Assembly (NCBI GenBank): GCA_026702745.1
Contig: JAPPBT010000102.1
Location: 1-64,000 of the forward strand
Direction of reading: 5' to 3'
From: Gemmatimonadota bacterium
Lineage (GTDB): Bacteria; JAAXHH01
DNA: 64,000 bases
Shown: positions 25,792 to 37,293 of the stretch, one piece after another
How positions within the stretch are numbered: position 1 is the stretch's first letter
How the letters are laid out: each line of letters opens with the position of its first letter
Made by a program: the position numbers and the translations under genes
Notes under the pieces: model-generated
What the model saw: only the letters and a program-made list of their open reading frames with translations
What the model was told of the DNA's origin: nothing
The model's database searches: none

Positions 25792-26913
25792 TTGGCCAAG
25801 TTGCACCACGTGAGGGAACACACATTGGACGAGATCGGAACGCGCAAGGAAGACCTGGATACCCCGGTCCTCTGGGTCGACCTGGATCGGCTTGAAAACA
25901 ACATCCGCACCGTGGGACAACGGCTGAATGATGCCGGCGTGGACTGGCGCCCGCACATCAAGGGGGTCAAGATCCCGGCGATTGCCCACAGGCTTCTGGA
26001 GTCCGGCGCCATCGGCGTTACCTGTGCCAAACTCGGCGAGGCCGAGGTCATGGCCGCGGGCGGCGTCGAAGACATCCTCATCGCCAACCAGGTGGTCGGA
26101 CCGCCGAAATACATCCGCCTGACCCATCTCTGCAGGCAGGCGGACGTGAAGGTCGCCGTCGACAGCGACGCCACGCTGGAGGATCTGGGCCGCACCGCGA
26201 TGGAAACCGGCGTCGAAGTCGGCGTGCTCGTCGAACTGAACACGGGGATGGAACGGGCCGGCGTCCGGCCTGGCGAACCGGTCGTCGAACTCGCCCGGAA
26301 GGTCCACCAGACCCCCGGCCTACGGTTCCGGGGGGTCATGGCCTGGGAGGGGCACGCCTGCGTGGACGAAGACTCCGACTGGAAACACGGGGAGATCAGG
26401 CGGGCCGTGGGAGATCTCGTGGACTCCGCGCGGCGCTGTCGGGCCGCGGGACTACCCTGCGATATCGTGAGCGGCGGCGGGAGCGGCACGCTGTCGGTCA
26501 CGCCCGACCTGGCAGGGATCACCGAGATCCAGGCGGGCGGCGCGATCTTCAACGATGTGATGTACACCCTGTGGGGGGTTCGGACCGACCCGGCCATCTT
26601 CGTGCACGTGACGGTCACCAGCCGCCCCGAACCGGACCGGCTGATCGTGGACGCCGGGTTCAAGACCGTACCCGCGTGGTTCGGCATGCCCATGCCGGTA
26701 GGTGTCGATGGCGTGGAGAGCGTGCGCATGTCCGCGGAACACGGGACCGTGACCTTCACGGGTCCGAACCACGAGATCGCCGTCGGGGACAAACTCGACC
26801 TCATGGTGGCCTACACCGACGTCACCCTGTTCCTCCACGACCACCTCTACGGGATCCGCAACGGGGTCGTCGAGACGATCTGGCCCATCGTCGGCCGCGG
26901 AAAACTGCGCTGA
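25792..26913 (+). CDS. D-threonine-aldolase/D-serine-dehydratase-like PLP enzyme
   Basis: The gene encodes up to 373 residues of the alanine-racemase-fold family that includes D-threonine aldolase and DSD1-type D-serine dehydratase. PLP is expected on Lys57 in RPHIKGVK. The C-terminal HDHLYGIRNG stretch is where the family binds its metal. The start codon is TTG at 25792; a second in-frame TTG at 25825 has a better placed GAGGG eight bases upstream and gives a protein starting near DEIGTRKEDLDTPVLWVDL, so the first 11 residues are uncertain. It acts on D-beta-hydroxy or D-amino acids. Confidence 0.78.
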   Translation: MAKLHHVREHTLDEIGTRKEDLDTPVLWVDLDRLENNIRTVGQRLNDAGVDWRPHIKGVKIPAIAHRLLESGAIGVTCAKLGEAEVMAAGGVEDILIANQVVGPPKYIRLTHLCRQADVKVAVDSDATLEDLGRTAMETGVEVGVLVELNTGMERAGVRPGEPVVELARKVHQTPGLRFRGVMAWEGHACVDEDSDWKHGEIRRAVGDLVDSARRCRAAGLPCDIVSGGGSGTLSVTPDLAGITEIQAGGAIFNDVMYTLWGVRTDPAIFVHVTVTSRPEPDRLIVDAGFKTVPAWFGMPMPVGVDGVESVRMSAEHGTVTFTGPNHEIAVGDKLDLMVAYTDVTLFLHDHLYGIRNGVVETIWPIVGRGKLR

Positions 26914-26974
26914 TCCGCGGAAAACTGCGCTGATCCGCGGAAAACTGCGCTGATCCGCGGAAAACTGCGCTGAT
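26895..26974 (+). repeat. 20-nt tandem repeat, four units, starting inside the 3' end of a gene
   Basis: Four perfect units of CCGCGGAAAACTGCGCTGAT cover 26895-26974. The stop codon of the aldolase-like gene (TGA, 26911-26913) is in the first unit. The period is not a multiple of three, as expected for a repeat that expanded in non-coding DNA. Confidence 0.95.
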
Positions 26975-26991
26975 CCGACGAAAGCCGCACC

Positions 26992-27930
26992 ATGAAGGGC
27001 GACCCTTCAGCCGGATCAATCACCAGGAATGCTACCGGAATGCCCGAGAAGTCCAGATACACTACGCTGACCCCGTCCGGTTTCGGGGCCGAACTCGGGG
27101 ACGTGGACCTCGCGCGGCCCGATGAAGCCATGGTCAACGAGGCCGTGGCCGCGTTTCACGAGGCGGGCGGACTGGTGGTCGTCCGTAACCAGGGACATAT
27201 CGAACCCGGTCACCTTCGCCGGTTCGTGACCCGGTTCGGCACGCCTGAAGGTAACGAGAAGTACGATCCGGCCTTTCTGGTCCCGGGGTTCCCCGACATA
27301 CTGCGCATCGGGAACGCGACAGAGAACGGAAAGTACACCGCGCTCTTCATCCAGGCGGACCCGCCGCCGCTGCTGTGGCACATGGACGATTCCTTCCGCC
27401 ATCCCCAGCCGATCGGATCCTGCCTGTTCTGCGTCCGCACGCCCCCCGAGGGCGGGGAAACGGGCTTCGCGGGCATGACCGCGGCCTATGAGGACCTGCC
27501 GGACCAGGTCAAAGCACGCATCGAGTCTATACGTACCGTTCATTCCTACAACCACCTCAACGAGTTGCTCAGGAAGAAGAACCCGCATCGGCCACCGCTC
27601 AGCGAAGCACTGCGGGCACAGTTTCCCCCGATCGTCCGGGCCCTGGTCGCACGGCACCCGGAGACCGGTCGGAAGTCCCTCTACCTGCCCCTTTGCCATA
27701 TCGAATCCGTCGAAGGGATGTCGACGGCGGAGGGATCCGCGCTGCTGAACGATCTGCAGGCCCACGCGACCGGAGTGGACTACACCTACATGCACCAGTG
27801 GCGTCCGGGCGACCTGGTGGTCTGGGACAACCGGTGCACGCTGCACGCCCCGACGCCCTTTGACGACACGCGTTACGAACGGCTCATGTACCGGCTTACC
27901 TTCAGCGGCCGCCAGATTGCCGGCTTCTGA
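26992..27930 (+). CDS. TauD/TfdA-family Fe(II)/2-oxoglutarate dioxygenase
   Basis: The gene encodes 312 residues with the complete facial triad His130-Met131-Asp132 (LLWHMDDSF) and His285 (RCTLHAPTPF), and Arg301 for the 2-oxoglutarate carboxylate. TauD-type enzymes hydroxylate a carbon next to a sulfonate, ether, amine or similar group so that the group is released. Start could also be ATG 27040 (MPEK). The gene ends six bases before RtcB, so the two share an mRNA. Confidence 0.82.
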   Translation: MKGDPSAGSITRNATGMPEKSRYTTLTPSGFGAELGDVDLARPDEAMVNEAVAAFHEAGGLVVVRNQGHIEPGHLRRFVTRFGTPEGNEKYDPAFLVPGFPDILRIGNATENGKYTALFIQADPPPLLWHMDDSFRHPQPIGSCLFCVRTPPEGGETGFAGMTAAYEDLPDQVKARIESIRTVHSYNHLNELLRKKNPHRPPLSEALRAQFPPIVRALVARHPETGRKSLYLPLCHIESVEGMSTAEGSALLNDLQAHATGVDYTYMHQWRPGDLVVWDNRCTLHAPTPFDDTRYERLMYRLTFSGRQIAGF

Positions 27931-27936
27931 GAGGAC

Positions 27937-29202
27937 GTGACCGCTTTGGCAAATCGCATACCCTACCGGCAGTGGGGACGGGACCTGGACGCGCAGTCGA
28001 TCCAGCAGATGGAGCGGGCCTGCGCGCTTCCCGTGTCCCTGGCCGCCGCGCTGATGCCGGACGCCCACGTGGGTTACGGCCTGCCCATCGGCGGCGTGCT
28101 GGCCACGGACAACGCGGTCATACCCTACGCCGTGGGCGTCGACATCGCCTGCCGGATGAAAATGACCGTCCTGGACCTTCCGCTGGGTACGCTGCGGCAC
28201 GACCGGGGAACGGACCGCCTGAAGAAGGCCATCTCGGCGGAGACGCGCTTCGGCGTGGGGGCCCGTTTCAAGAAACGCCGGAACCACCCGGTCCTCGACC
28301 GGAACTGGTCCGTCTCCCCCGTGACCCGGAAGGCCAGGGACAAGGCCTGGAGCCAGCTGGGCACCAGCGGGAGCGGCAACCATTTCGTCGAATTCGGCGA
28401 GCTGACGCTGAACGAGCCGTTGAAGGGGCTCGATACCGGCACCTACCTCGCCTTGCTGTCCCACAGCGGAAGCCGCGGGACCGGCGCCATGGTCGCCTCC
28501 CACTACAGCAGGCTGGCCATGTCCCTGCGTCCCGAGCTGCCCAAAGAGCAACGGCACCTGGCCTGGCTGGACCTGAACTCCGAGCCGGGACAGGAATACT
28601 GGGCGGCCATGGAGCTTATGGGCCATTACGCGGAGGCCAACCACGCATGTATACACCGGCACATGGCCGGCCACCTCGGTGCGGAAGTGTTGCTGGACCT
28701 GGAGAATCACCATAATTTCGCCTGGGAGGAACGAATCGCCGTCCCCGGCCAGCACGGCCAATCCGGCCAACACGAACAGTCAGGCCAGCATGAACAGTCC
28801 GGGCGGTCCGGGCGGAGGCTGGACTGTAAAGCGATCATACACCGAAAGGGCGCCACGCCGGCCGGCCCGGGCGTTCTGGGCATCATACCCGGCTCGATGG
28901 CGAGTCCGGCCTTCGTGGTCCGCGGAAAGGGCAATCGCGCGTCGATGAACTCCGCGGCACACGGCGCCGGCCGCGTGATGAGCCGGAAACGGGCGATCCG
29001 GAGCCTGAACTGGCAGGACGCCAACCGGCTGCTTCGGGAGAAAGGCGTCACGCTCATGTCCGCCGGCCTTGACGAAGTTCCCTTCGTGTACAAGAATATC
29101 GAAGAAGTGATGGCGGCCCAGACCGACCTGGTGGAGGTGGTGGCCCGTTTCGATCCCAGGCTGGTGAAGATGGCGCCGGCCGGCGAGCGACCGGAGGATT
29201 AA
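27937..29202 (+). CDS. rtcB: RtcB-type RNA ligase
   Basis: The gene encodes 421 residues of the RtcB family, which joins 2',3'-cyclic phosphate or 3'-phosphate RNA ends to 5'-OH ends using GTP and manganese. Landmarks are DAHVGYGLPIGG, GVDIACR with the metal-binding Cys72, GSGNHFVEF, ENHHNFAW, IHRKGATPA and the guanylylated His342 in AAHGAGRVMSR. The start codon is GTG (27937) with GAGG close in front; TTG at 27946 is an alternative. A Gly-Gln-rich repeat insert occupies residues 271-293, between the ENHHNFAW strand and IIHRKGAT. No RtcA or RtcR gene is in view. Confidence 0.9.
   Translation: MTALANRIPYRQWGRDLDAQSIQQMERACALPVSLAAALMPDAHVGYGLPIGGVLATDNAVIPYAVGVDIACRMKMTVLDLPLGTLRHDRGTDRLKKAISAETRFGVGARFKKRRNHPVLDRNWSVSPVTRKARDKAWSQLGTSGSGNHFVEFGELTLNEPLKGLDTGTYLALLSHSGSRGTGAMVASHYSRLAMSLRPELPKEQRHLAWLDLNSEPGQEYWAAMELMGHYAEANHACIHRHMAGHLGAEVLLDLENHHNFAWEERIAVPGQHGQSGQHEQSGQHEQSGRSGRRLDCKAIIHRKGATPAGPGVLGIIPGSMASPAFVVRGKGNRASMNSAAHGAGRVMSRKRAIRSLNWQDANRLLREKGVTLMSAGLDEVPFVYKNIEEVMAAQTDLVEVVARFDPRLVKMAPAGERPED
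28747..28815 (+). repeat. In-frame imperfect 9/18-nt repeat in rtcB
   Basis: Imperfect 9-nt units based on GGCCAGCAC are arranged partly as 18-nt doublets and encode GQH/GQS/EQS triplets, giving a flexible loop. The insert lies away from the metal-binding residues. Confidence 0.85.
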
Positions 29203-29206
29203 GACC

Positions 29207-30427
29207 ATGAGAGTAACGAACGTCGAAGCATTCGCGGTACGCGTTCCGAGAGAAGCCGGCCAGAAATTGCGTGAATGCCAGGGAGCGCGTGAAGGTCAGG
29301 GAACGGCCGCCGGCCCTGGAGCGACCGGCGAATCCCCCAAAGCCGGTACTGCCTCCCCATATTTCATCCCGGAAAACAGGCATGCCTTCAAATCCGATAT
29401 GCACGAGACCCTGGTGGTGCGCGTCTCGACCGAAGAGGGCCTGGTCGGCTACGGCGAAGGGCAGAGTCCCATATTGCCCGATACGACGCGGACCATCGTG
29501 GAAAACCTGTGCCGTCCCGTATTGATCGGTGCCGACCCCTTCGACGTGGAGGTCCTGTGGCAGCGTCTCTTCGACGGCATGCGGGAGAGGGGACATCCGA
29601 CCGGCTTCTACGTCGACGCCCTAGCCGCGTGCGACATCGCCCTGTGGGACCTGAAAGGCAAGGCGCTGGACCTGCCGGTCCATAAACTGCTCGGGGGACG
29701 GTTCCGGGACCGGGTCGAAATCTACTCGGGATGCGCCGGCCGCGACCCCGCCACCGCGGCGGACCGGGCCGAAAGACTCGTGGCCGAGGGCTACCGCGGT
29801 CTGAAACTGTCCCCGTCAAGGGACCGCGCCGGTACCGTCGCCATCGCCAGGGCCGTCCGCGAGCGCGTAGGTCCGGACATCGCCGTCATGGTGGACGTGC
29901 ATACCGAATTCGACGTGGCCGAGGCGATCAGGCTGGGGCGGGAACTGGAAGCACTGGACATCTACTGGCTGGAGGCGCCGACTCTGCCGGAAGACCTGGC
30001 GGGCCACGCGGCCGTGACCCGGGCGCTTGACATGCACGTCGCCAACGGTGAGTGGTACCGCACCCGGTTCGAGATGAAGGAAGCCTTTGACCGAAGGACC
30101 TGCGACGTGGTGATGCCGGATATCGGGCGTACGGGGCTGACCGAGGGCAAACGCATCGCCGTGCTCGCGGAGACCTACAACATCCCCGTATCACCCCACA
30201 TCGGGGGCGGCGGACTGCTCGCCACCGCCGCGACCATCCAGCTGTCCGCGGCCATTCCCAACTTCCTGGTCATGGAACACGGCCACGAGTCTTTTCCCAC
30301 GCGGTGCCGCTACGCGCTGGAAGCCCCGCAACCCACAAACGGCGCGTTTCCGGTGACGGACGATCCCGGCCTGGGGGTCCGGATCGACGATGAAGCGCTG
30401 GAAGGTTTTTCAAGTCCCCTGCATTAA
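29207..30427 (+). CDS. Enolase-superfamily enzyme (mandelate racemase/muconate lactonizing-type)
   Basis: The gene encodes 406 residues. The capping domain is followed by the barrel with Lys200 (GLKLSPSRD), metal-binding Asp230 and His232 (MVDVHTEF), Glu in WLEAP, Glu in NGEWYR, Asp in MPDIGRTG and His in VSPHIGGGG. The usual K-x-K acid/base pair reads K-L-S here, so only one Lys of the pair is present. Such enzymes dehydrate or racemise acid sugars. A Gly/Gln/Glu-rich insert at residues 24-47 breaks the first capping strand. It starts four bases after rtcB. Confidence 0.83.
   Translation: MRVTNVEAFAVRVPREAGQKLRECQGAREGQGTAAGPGATGESPKAGTASPYFIPENRHAFKSDMHETLVVRVSTEEGLVGYGEGQSPILPDTTRTIVENLCRPVLIGADPFDVEVLWQRLFDGMRERGHPTGFYVDALAACDIALWDLKGKALDLPVHKLLGGRFRDRVEIYSGCAGRDPATAADRAERLVAEGYRGLKLSPSRDRAGTVAIARAVRERVGPDIAVMVDVHTEFDVAEAIRLGRELEALDIYWLEAPTLPEDLAGHAAVTRALDMHVANGEWYRTRFEMKEAFDRRTCDVVMPDIGRTGLTEGKRIAVLAETYNIPVSPHIGGGGLLATAATIQLSAAIPNFLVMEHGHESFPTRCRYALEAPQPTNGAFPVTDDPGLGVRIDDEALEGFSSPLH
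29276..29347 (+). repeat. Low-complexity insert in the enolase-superfamily gene
   Basis: A GC-rich stretch with imperfect repeats (two GCGTGAA-GGCCAGG-like segments) encodes a Gly/Ala/Gln/Glu-rich loop. It is less regular than the other repeat inserts in the window but of the same kind and position (a surface loop). Confidence 0.55.
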
Positions 30428-30528
30428 ACCGCGATCACTGCTCGCACGCTTGCGGTCGGCCTGGGTCGTCCTGGTTCCGGCTGACCCCGCGCGGCTCGTC
30501 CTGCCCCGCCCGCCACACGCCGGTCGCA

Positions 30529-32241
30529 TCAGTCCAGGGCGGACTTGAGCCAGTCCCAGAGGCCGCGGCTGCGCGGCTGATCCGCCGCGTCACGATCCGT
30601 ATCCCTGAAATACCCGTTCATCCAGGTCAGGTTGGACCAGACCTCCATGCCGAGGCGGTTGGGCTGGAGAGTAGGGCTGTGGAAATCGGGTTTCCACAGG
30701 CGGTGCTCCACGGGAAACCAGAGGAAGATGCCGCCCACGTCCTCCACGAGCCTGCGCTCTGCGGCGTGGTAGATGGCGTACCTTTCCTCGGGCGGCCCCA
30801 TGAACTCGTTGCCCTCGTGAATCAGCCGTTCGAAGGTGTCGTCGTGCCACGCGTGACGCCCCCTGGACCGCCAGAGCCCGAGCAGGTTGGCCGGATCGGG
30901 GAAATCCTGGCTGTAGGCCACCAGGGCCAGCGTCACCTCGTGGTTGTTGAGACCGTCGGTGAACACCTTGCGTTCGATGACCCTGACTCCGACCCGTACG
31001 TTCAGCGCTTCGGCGATCATCGCCTGGATGGCCTCCGCGGGCAAGCGGGTGGCCTGGTAGTCGTGGGTGCGGATCCAGATATCGACCTGGGGAAACCCCT
31101 TGCCGCCGGGGTAACCGGCTTCGGCCAGCAACTGCCTGGCCCGTTCGGGATCGTAGGGCAGCATATCGCGAAAGACCTCCGGTCTCGAGCCGGGGAAACC
31201 GGGGGCCAGCATGCTGTAGGCCGCCACGCCCACGTCCTTCAGGGCGGAGTCCATCAGGGCCGTGCGGTCGATGGAGTGGGCGAAGGCTCTGCGGACGCGG
31301 AGGTCGTCGAAAGGCGGATTGTATGTATCCATGGTCATGTAGAACGTGACGAAGTTGACCATGGAATGCAGTTCATGACGGAGCACCGGGTCGCTCTTGA
31401 CCCGTCCGAGCGCCGCTTGCCCGTTCAGGAGAATCATGTCCACCTCATCGGCCGTATACGCCGAGAGCATGAGCGGCACGGCCGACTGGGAGAACACCCG
31501 GATGATCACCTGGTCGAGCAGGGGCGGCATGGATCCCCGGTACATCGGGTTGGCGTCCAGGATGATAATCTCGTTCTTGCGCCATTCCGTAACCTTGAAA
31601 GGGCCGGACGAAATATGGGTCTCCGCCCGGGTGGACCACTCTTCGCCGTACTTGGCCACCGCGTGCTCCGGCGAAGCCCAGCTCATGATGAGGTTGAAGG
31701 GCAGGTAAGGGACGGGCTGCTCGGTATGTACGGCCAGCGTCGTATCGTCTATCGCCTCCACGCCCAGCGAATCGACGGGAAGCCGCCGGCCGACCACGTC
31801 GCTCCAGTTCTTGATGATGCGGTAGTGCCATTCGAAGTCGTAGGCATTGTCCGGGTCCGCTCCCCGGCGGAAGGTAAAGACGTAGTCATGGGCGGTGAAG
31901 GGCCGGCCGTCGTCCCACTGCATTCCTGACCGCAGGTGGAAGAGCCAGGTATTGCCGTCCGGCGTGGCCTCCCAGGACTTTGCGGCGGCCGGCACCAGGT
32001 CGTAGTTGTGGTCCTGGCGGACCAGCGGCTCGGAAATGAGGTTGGTGGCCGGGCTGCGCTTGTAAATGGTCTTGAACCACTCCATGTACGTCCCGTCCAT
32101 CTCGAAGAAGCGAAGCCTCTGGTTTTCCGGCGGAGCGGCGTCCTCGGGCAGTTCGATACCGATGGAGTTGACCTGCTGGGCCCGGAGTTCCGGAACCGAA
32201 AAGAACAAAACCAACACTAGAAACGGAGTGAGTCGTTGCAT
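30529..32241 (-). CDS. Family 5 (DppA/OppA-type) extracellular solute-binding protein
   Basis: The gene encodes 570 residues with an N-terminal signal peptide (MQRLTPFLVLVLFF to about AQQ). The body matches SBP_bac_5 proteins: EPLVRQDHNYDLVPAAAKSW, the QWDDGRPFTAHDYVFTFRR region and a long C-terminal lobe. It binds a peptide or oligosaccharide-like ligand in the periplasm for an ABC importer. No permease or ATPase gene is adjacent, so it is an orphan here. ATG 32262 (MFLWYLTM) is an equally usable start. Confidence 0.83.
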   Translation of the reverse strand: MQRLTPFLVLVLFFSVPELRAQQVNSIGIELPEDAAPPENQRLRFFEMDGTYMEWFKTIYKRSPATNLISEPLVRQDHNYDLVPAAAKSWEATPDGNTWLFHLRSGMQWDDGRPFTAHDYVFTFRRGADPDNAYDFEWHYRIIKNWSDVVGRRLPVDSLGVEAIDDTTLAVHTEQPVPYLPFNLIMSWASPEHAVAKYGEEWSTRAETHISSGPFKVTEWRKNEIIILDANPMYRGSMPPLLDQVIIRVFSQSAVPLMLSAYTADEVDMILLNGQAALGRVKSDPVLRHELHSMVNFVTFYMTMDTYNPPFDDLRVRRAFAHSIDRTALMDSALKDVGVAAYSMLAPGFPGSRPEVFRDMLPYDPERARQLLAEAGYPGGKGFPQVDIWIRTHDYQATRLPAEAIQAMIAEALNVRVGVRVIERKVFTDGLNNHEVTLALVAYSQDFPDPANLLGLWRSRGRHAWHDDTFERLIHEGNEFMGPPEERYAIYHAAERRLVEDVGGIFLWFPVEHRLWKPDFHSPTLQPNRLGMEVWSNLTWMNGYFRDTDRDAADQPRSRGLWDWLKSALD

Positions 32242-32409
32242 GGTCAGATACCATAAAAACATGGATATGTCCGGCCCTGGTGGATTGACCCTTGTGTGAT
32301 ATTTTAATTTAACCAACATAGACAGAGTATGCCATATTCGATTTTCCGAATCCTGATCACCGTCCACTGAAACCGCGAAGGCGACCGCCTCTGCCGGAGT
32401 TCAAGGCGT

Positions 32410-33195
32410 ATGTCCGATTACACGTTTCCCTATTTGAAAGGCATCATAGAAGACTACGACAGGGATGGTTTCGTCATCGTGCGGGATGTCCTGCCGGCCG
32501 ATCTGCTTCGGGAAGTCGACCGGCACATCAATTGGCTGATGGAACGTCATCCCGACCTGCCCCCGGAATCGCTGGGACACTGGCTCATCGCCGACGACCC
32601 CTTCTGGGTCCGTTTCCTCAGCGACCGCCGCCTGCTCGACGTGGCGGATGCCCTGGTCGGTCCGGATGTGGCCTTCTTCGCGGCGGACTACATCTGCAAG
32701 CCGCCCCACAGGGGCAAGGGGGTCCTCTGGCACCAGGACGGACACTACTGGCCCCTGGAGCCCATGGACGTCATCACGGTCTGGTTCGCCGTAACCGATT
32801 CGACGCCCTCCAACGGCTGTGTCCGCGTGATCCCCGGATCGCACAGATCCGGTCTGCACAATCACTCACCGGAGAGAAAAGACAACTACATCCTCAACCA
32901 GGCCGATCCGGACGCGTTCGATGAAAACCAGGCGGTCGATCTGGTGCTGTCGCCCGGAGACGTCTCGGTCCATCACCCGCTGCTGTTGCATGGATCCAAT
33001 CCGAACGAAAGCAACGCGTGGAGGCGGGGTGGTTCAATTCAGTACATGCCCGCGACGACGAAGGTCACGCGGGAATGGCCGTGCCTGTTCCTGTTCCGCG
33101 GCCATCCCGCTCCCGGGATCAATACCTACCGGGAGTTCCCCGTGTACGAAGACGCAAAGCACATGGCGTTCAGCGGTTGCGAGGCCTGGTCTTAA
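32410..33195 (+). CDS. Phytanoyl-CoA dioxygenase (PhyH) family oxygenase
   Basis: The gene encodes 261 residues with the classical PhyH motif set: VLWHQDGHYW (His108, Asp110), distal His194 in LLLHGSNPNES and Arg206. The IPGSHRSGLH turn is also typical. It is short for the family but complete. It is the third PhyH member in the window, and unlike the one at 13326 keeps the iron-binding Asp. It converges on chrA. The substrate is unknown. Confidence 0.85.
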   Translation: MSDYTFPYLKGIIEDYDRDGFVIVRDVLPADLLREVDRHINWLMERHPDLPPESLGHWLIADDPFWVRFLSDRRLLDVADALVGPDVAFFAADYICKPPHRGKGVLWHQDGHYWPLEPMDVITVWFAVTDSTPSNGCVRVIPGSHRSGLHNHSPERKDNYILNQADPDAFDENQAVDLVLSPGDVSVHHPLLLHGSNPNESNAWRRGGSIQYMPATTKVTREWPCLFLFRGHPAPGINTYREFPVYEDAKHMAFSGCEAWS

Positions 33196-33288
33196 GTGCT
33201 CTGCCCCGGTACCACTCACCAGCGCTGTGTCTTACGGAACACGTAACTGTCAACGCGCAAGATGACTGCCTGGACGATCGCGGCACCG

Positions 33289-34434
33289 TCATCCCAGGAC
33301 GGCTGCCAGCATCCCCGCCGCGGCAAAGAAGGCGACCAGCGCCAGGATCGGCAGGCGCAGCGCCCTGAGCAGGAAGAACCCGATGATGGCGAGGGCGAGA
33401 TCCAGGGACGAAAAGACGGCGTTGACGAACACGGGCTGGTAGAGTGCGGCCAGCAGGAGTCCGACCACCGACGCGTTGACCCCCGCCACCGCGCCAGCGG
33501 CACCCGGCTTTCGCGCCAGGGTCTCCCAGGTGTCGTGGAAGGACAGGATCAACAGGAATCCCGGCAGGAAAATACCGAGGACCGCGATCAACGCACCGGC
33601 CAGTGCGTGATCCGGGCTCATGCCGGCGCCCAGGAACGCCGACATGGCGAACATGGGGCCTGGAATGGCCTGGGCGGCGGCGTAGCCGAGCAGGAAACGG
33701 TCGATGGGAAGCGCGTCGCCCACGGTCTGCTGGAGCAACGGCAGTACCACGTGTCCACCGCCGAATACCAGGCTGCCGGCCTGGTAGAACCGGGAAAACA
33801 GGTCGAGGTCCGGCGACAGGCTCGCCAGGAGCGGAAGACCGAAGAGGAGCAGAAAGAAGAGGGCCAGCGGCAGCCAGGAGAATCGGAGCCGGCCTCCGGG
33901 CGGCGCCTCCGGCGCGCGCAGAAAGCGCCAGCCGGCCAGCGCGCCTGCCGCCAGTACCGCGAACTGGGTCGTCATCGAAGGGGCGACCAGCAGGACCGAC
34001 GCGGTCAGGATGCACAATGCCCCGGCGAGGCGGCGTCTGCAGAAGGTGGAATACATGCCCAGCACGGCGTCGGCGACCACGACCACGGCCAGCAGTTTCA
34101 GTCCCTTGACGAATCCGCCGAACCAGACCGTGTCCGTTACCGTGCTCCCGGCGATGGCAAGCAGGTACAGGAGCACGAAGGACGGCAGCGTGAACCCAAG
34201 GAAGACGGCGATGCCGCCGGCGACGCCCGCCCGCTGGTATCCGATGGCAAAGCCGACCTGGCTGGAAGATGGTCCGGGAAGGAACTGGCTCAGGGCTACG
34301 AGCCGGCCGTAGGAGGCTTCGTCAAGCCACTTCAACCGATCCACGAAGGCGGTCCGGAAATAACCCAGGTGGGCGACGGGACCGCCGAAGCTGATGCATC
34401 CCAGGGCCAGGAATCGCCAGAAGAGTTCCCACAT
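33289..34434 (-). CDS. chrA: Chromate transporter, CHR family
   Basis: The gene encodes 381 residues of a two-domain CHR-family transporter. The N-terminal half opens with FWRFLALGCISFGGPVAHLGYF and carries QFLPGPSSSQVGF; the C-terminal half repeats the pattern with SLVFGGGHVVLPLL and AAQAIPGPMFAMSAFLG. About ten or more membrane segments are predicted. The family exports chromate or sulfate-like anions. It starts four bases after the stop of ppdK, so it is co-transcribed with it, an unusual pairing. Confidence 0.88.
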   Translation of the reverse strand: MWELFWRFLALGCISFGGPVAHLGYFRTAFVDRLKWLDEASYGRLVALSQFLPGPSSSQVGFAIGYQRAGVAGGIAVFLGFTLPSFVLLYLLAIAGSTVTDTVWFGGFVKGLKLLAVVVVADAVLGMYSTFCRRRLAGALCILTASVLLVAPSMTTQFAVLAAGALAGWRFLRAPEAPPGGRLRFSWLPLALFFLLLFGLPLLASLSPDLDLFSRFYQAGSLVFGGGHVVLPLLQQTVGDALPIDRFLLGYAAAQAIPGPMFAMSAFLGAGMSPDHALAGALIAVLGIFLPGFLLILSFHDTWETLARKPGAAGAVAGVNASVVGLLLAALYQPVFVNAVFSSLDLALAIIGFFLLRALRLPILALVAFFAAAGMLAAVLG

Positions 34435-34438
34435 GATT

Positions 34439-37150
<2,712 letters not shown>

Positions 37151-37164
37151 GACGCTATCGTGCT

Positions 37165-37216
37165 CCTTTACTATATCCCTTTACTATATTCCTTTACTAC
37201 ATTCCGTTGCTCTATT
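37165..37216 (-). repeat. 13-nt tandem repeat in the ppdK leader, overlapping the Shine-Dalgarno
   Basis: Four 13-nt units, CCTTTACTATATC and three variants on the plus strand, cover 37165-37216. On the mRNA each gives an AGTAAAGG-like segment, and the last unit merges into the AAAGGAG before the ATG. The repeat is A/T-rich, unlike the others in the window. Confidence 0.9.
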
Positions 37217-37259
37217 CCGTCCCGCCCGCAGGGTTTTTCGCCAAAAAACACAGGGCGTT

Positions 37260-37288
37260 AGCATAACTCGGCGAAGCAGAAGTGTCAA
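37260..37288 (-). promoter_or_regulatory. Sigma70-type promoter of ppdK-chrA
   Basis: TTGACA (37288-37283), a 17-bp spacer and TATGCT (37265-37260) occur on the minus strand. The -35 is a perfect consensus match and the spacing is ideal. The leader would be about 100 nt and contains the 13-nt repeats. Confidence 0.55.
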
Positions 37289-37293
37289 CCGAT

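Noticed and set aside
26895-26974. Possible CRISPR array
   Set aside because: The four 20-nt units are directly adjacent without spacers, so it is a plain tandem repeat.
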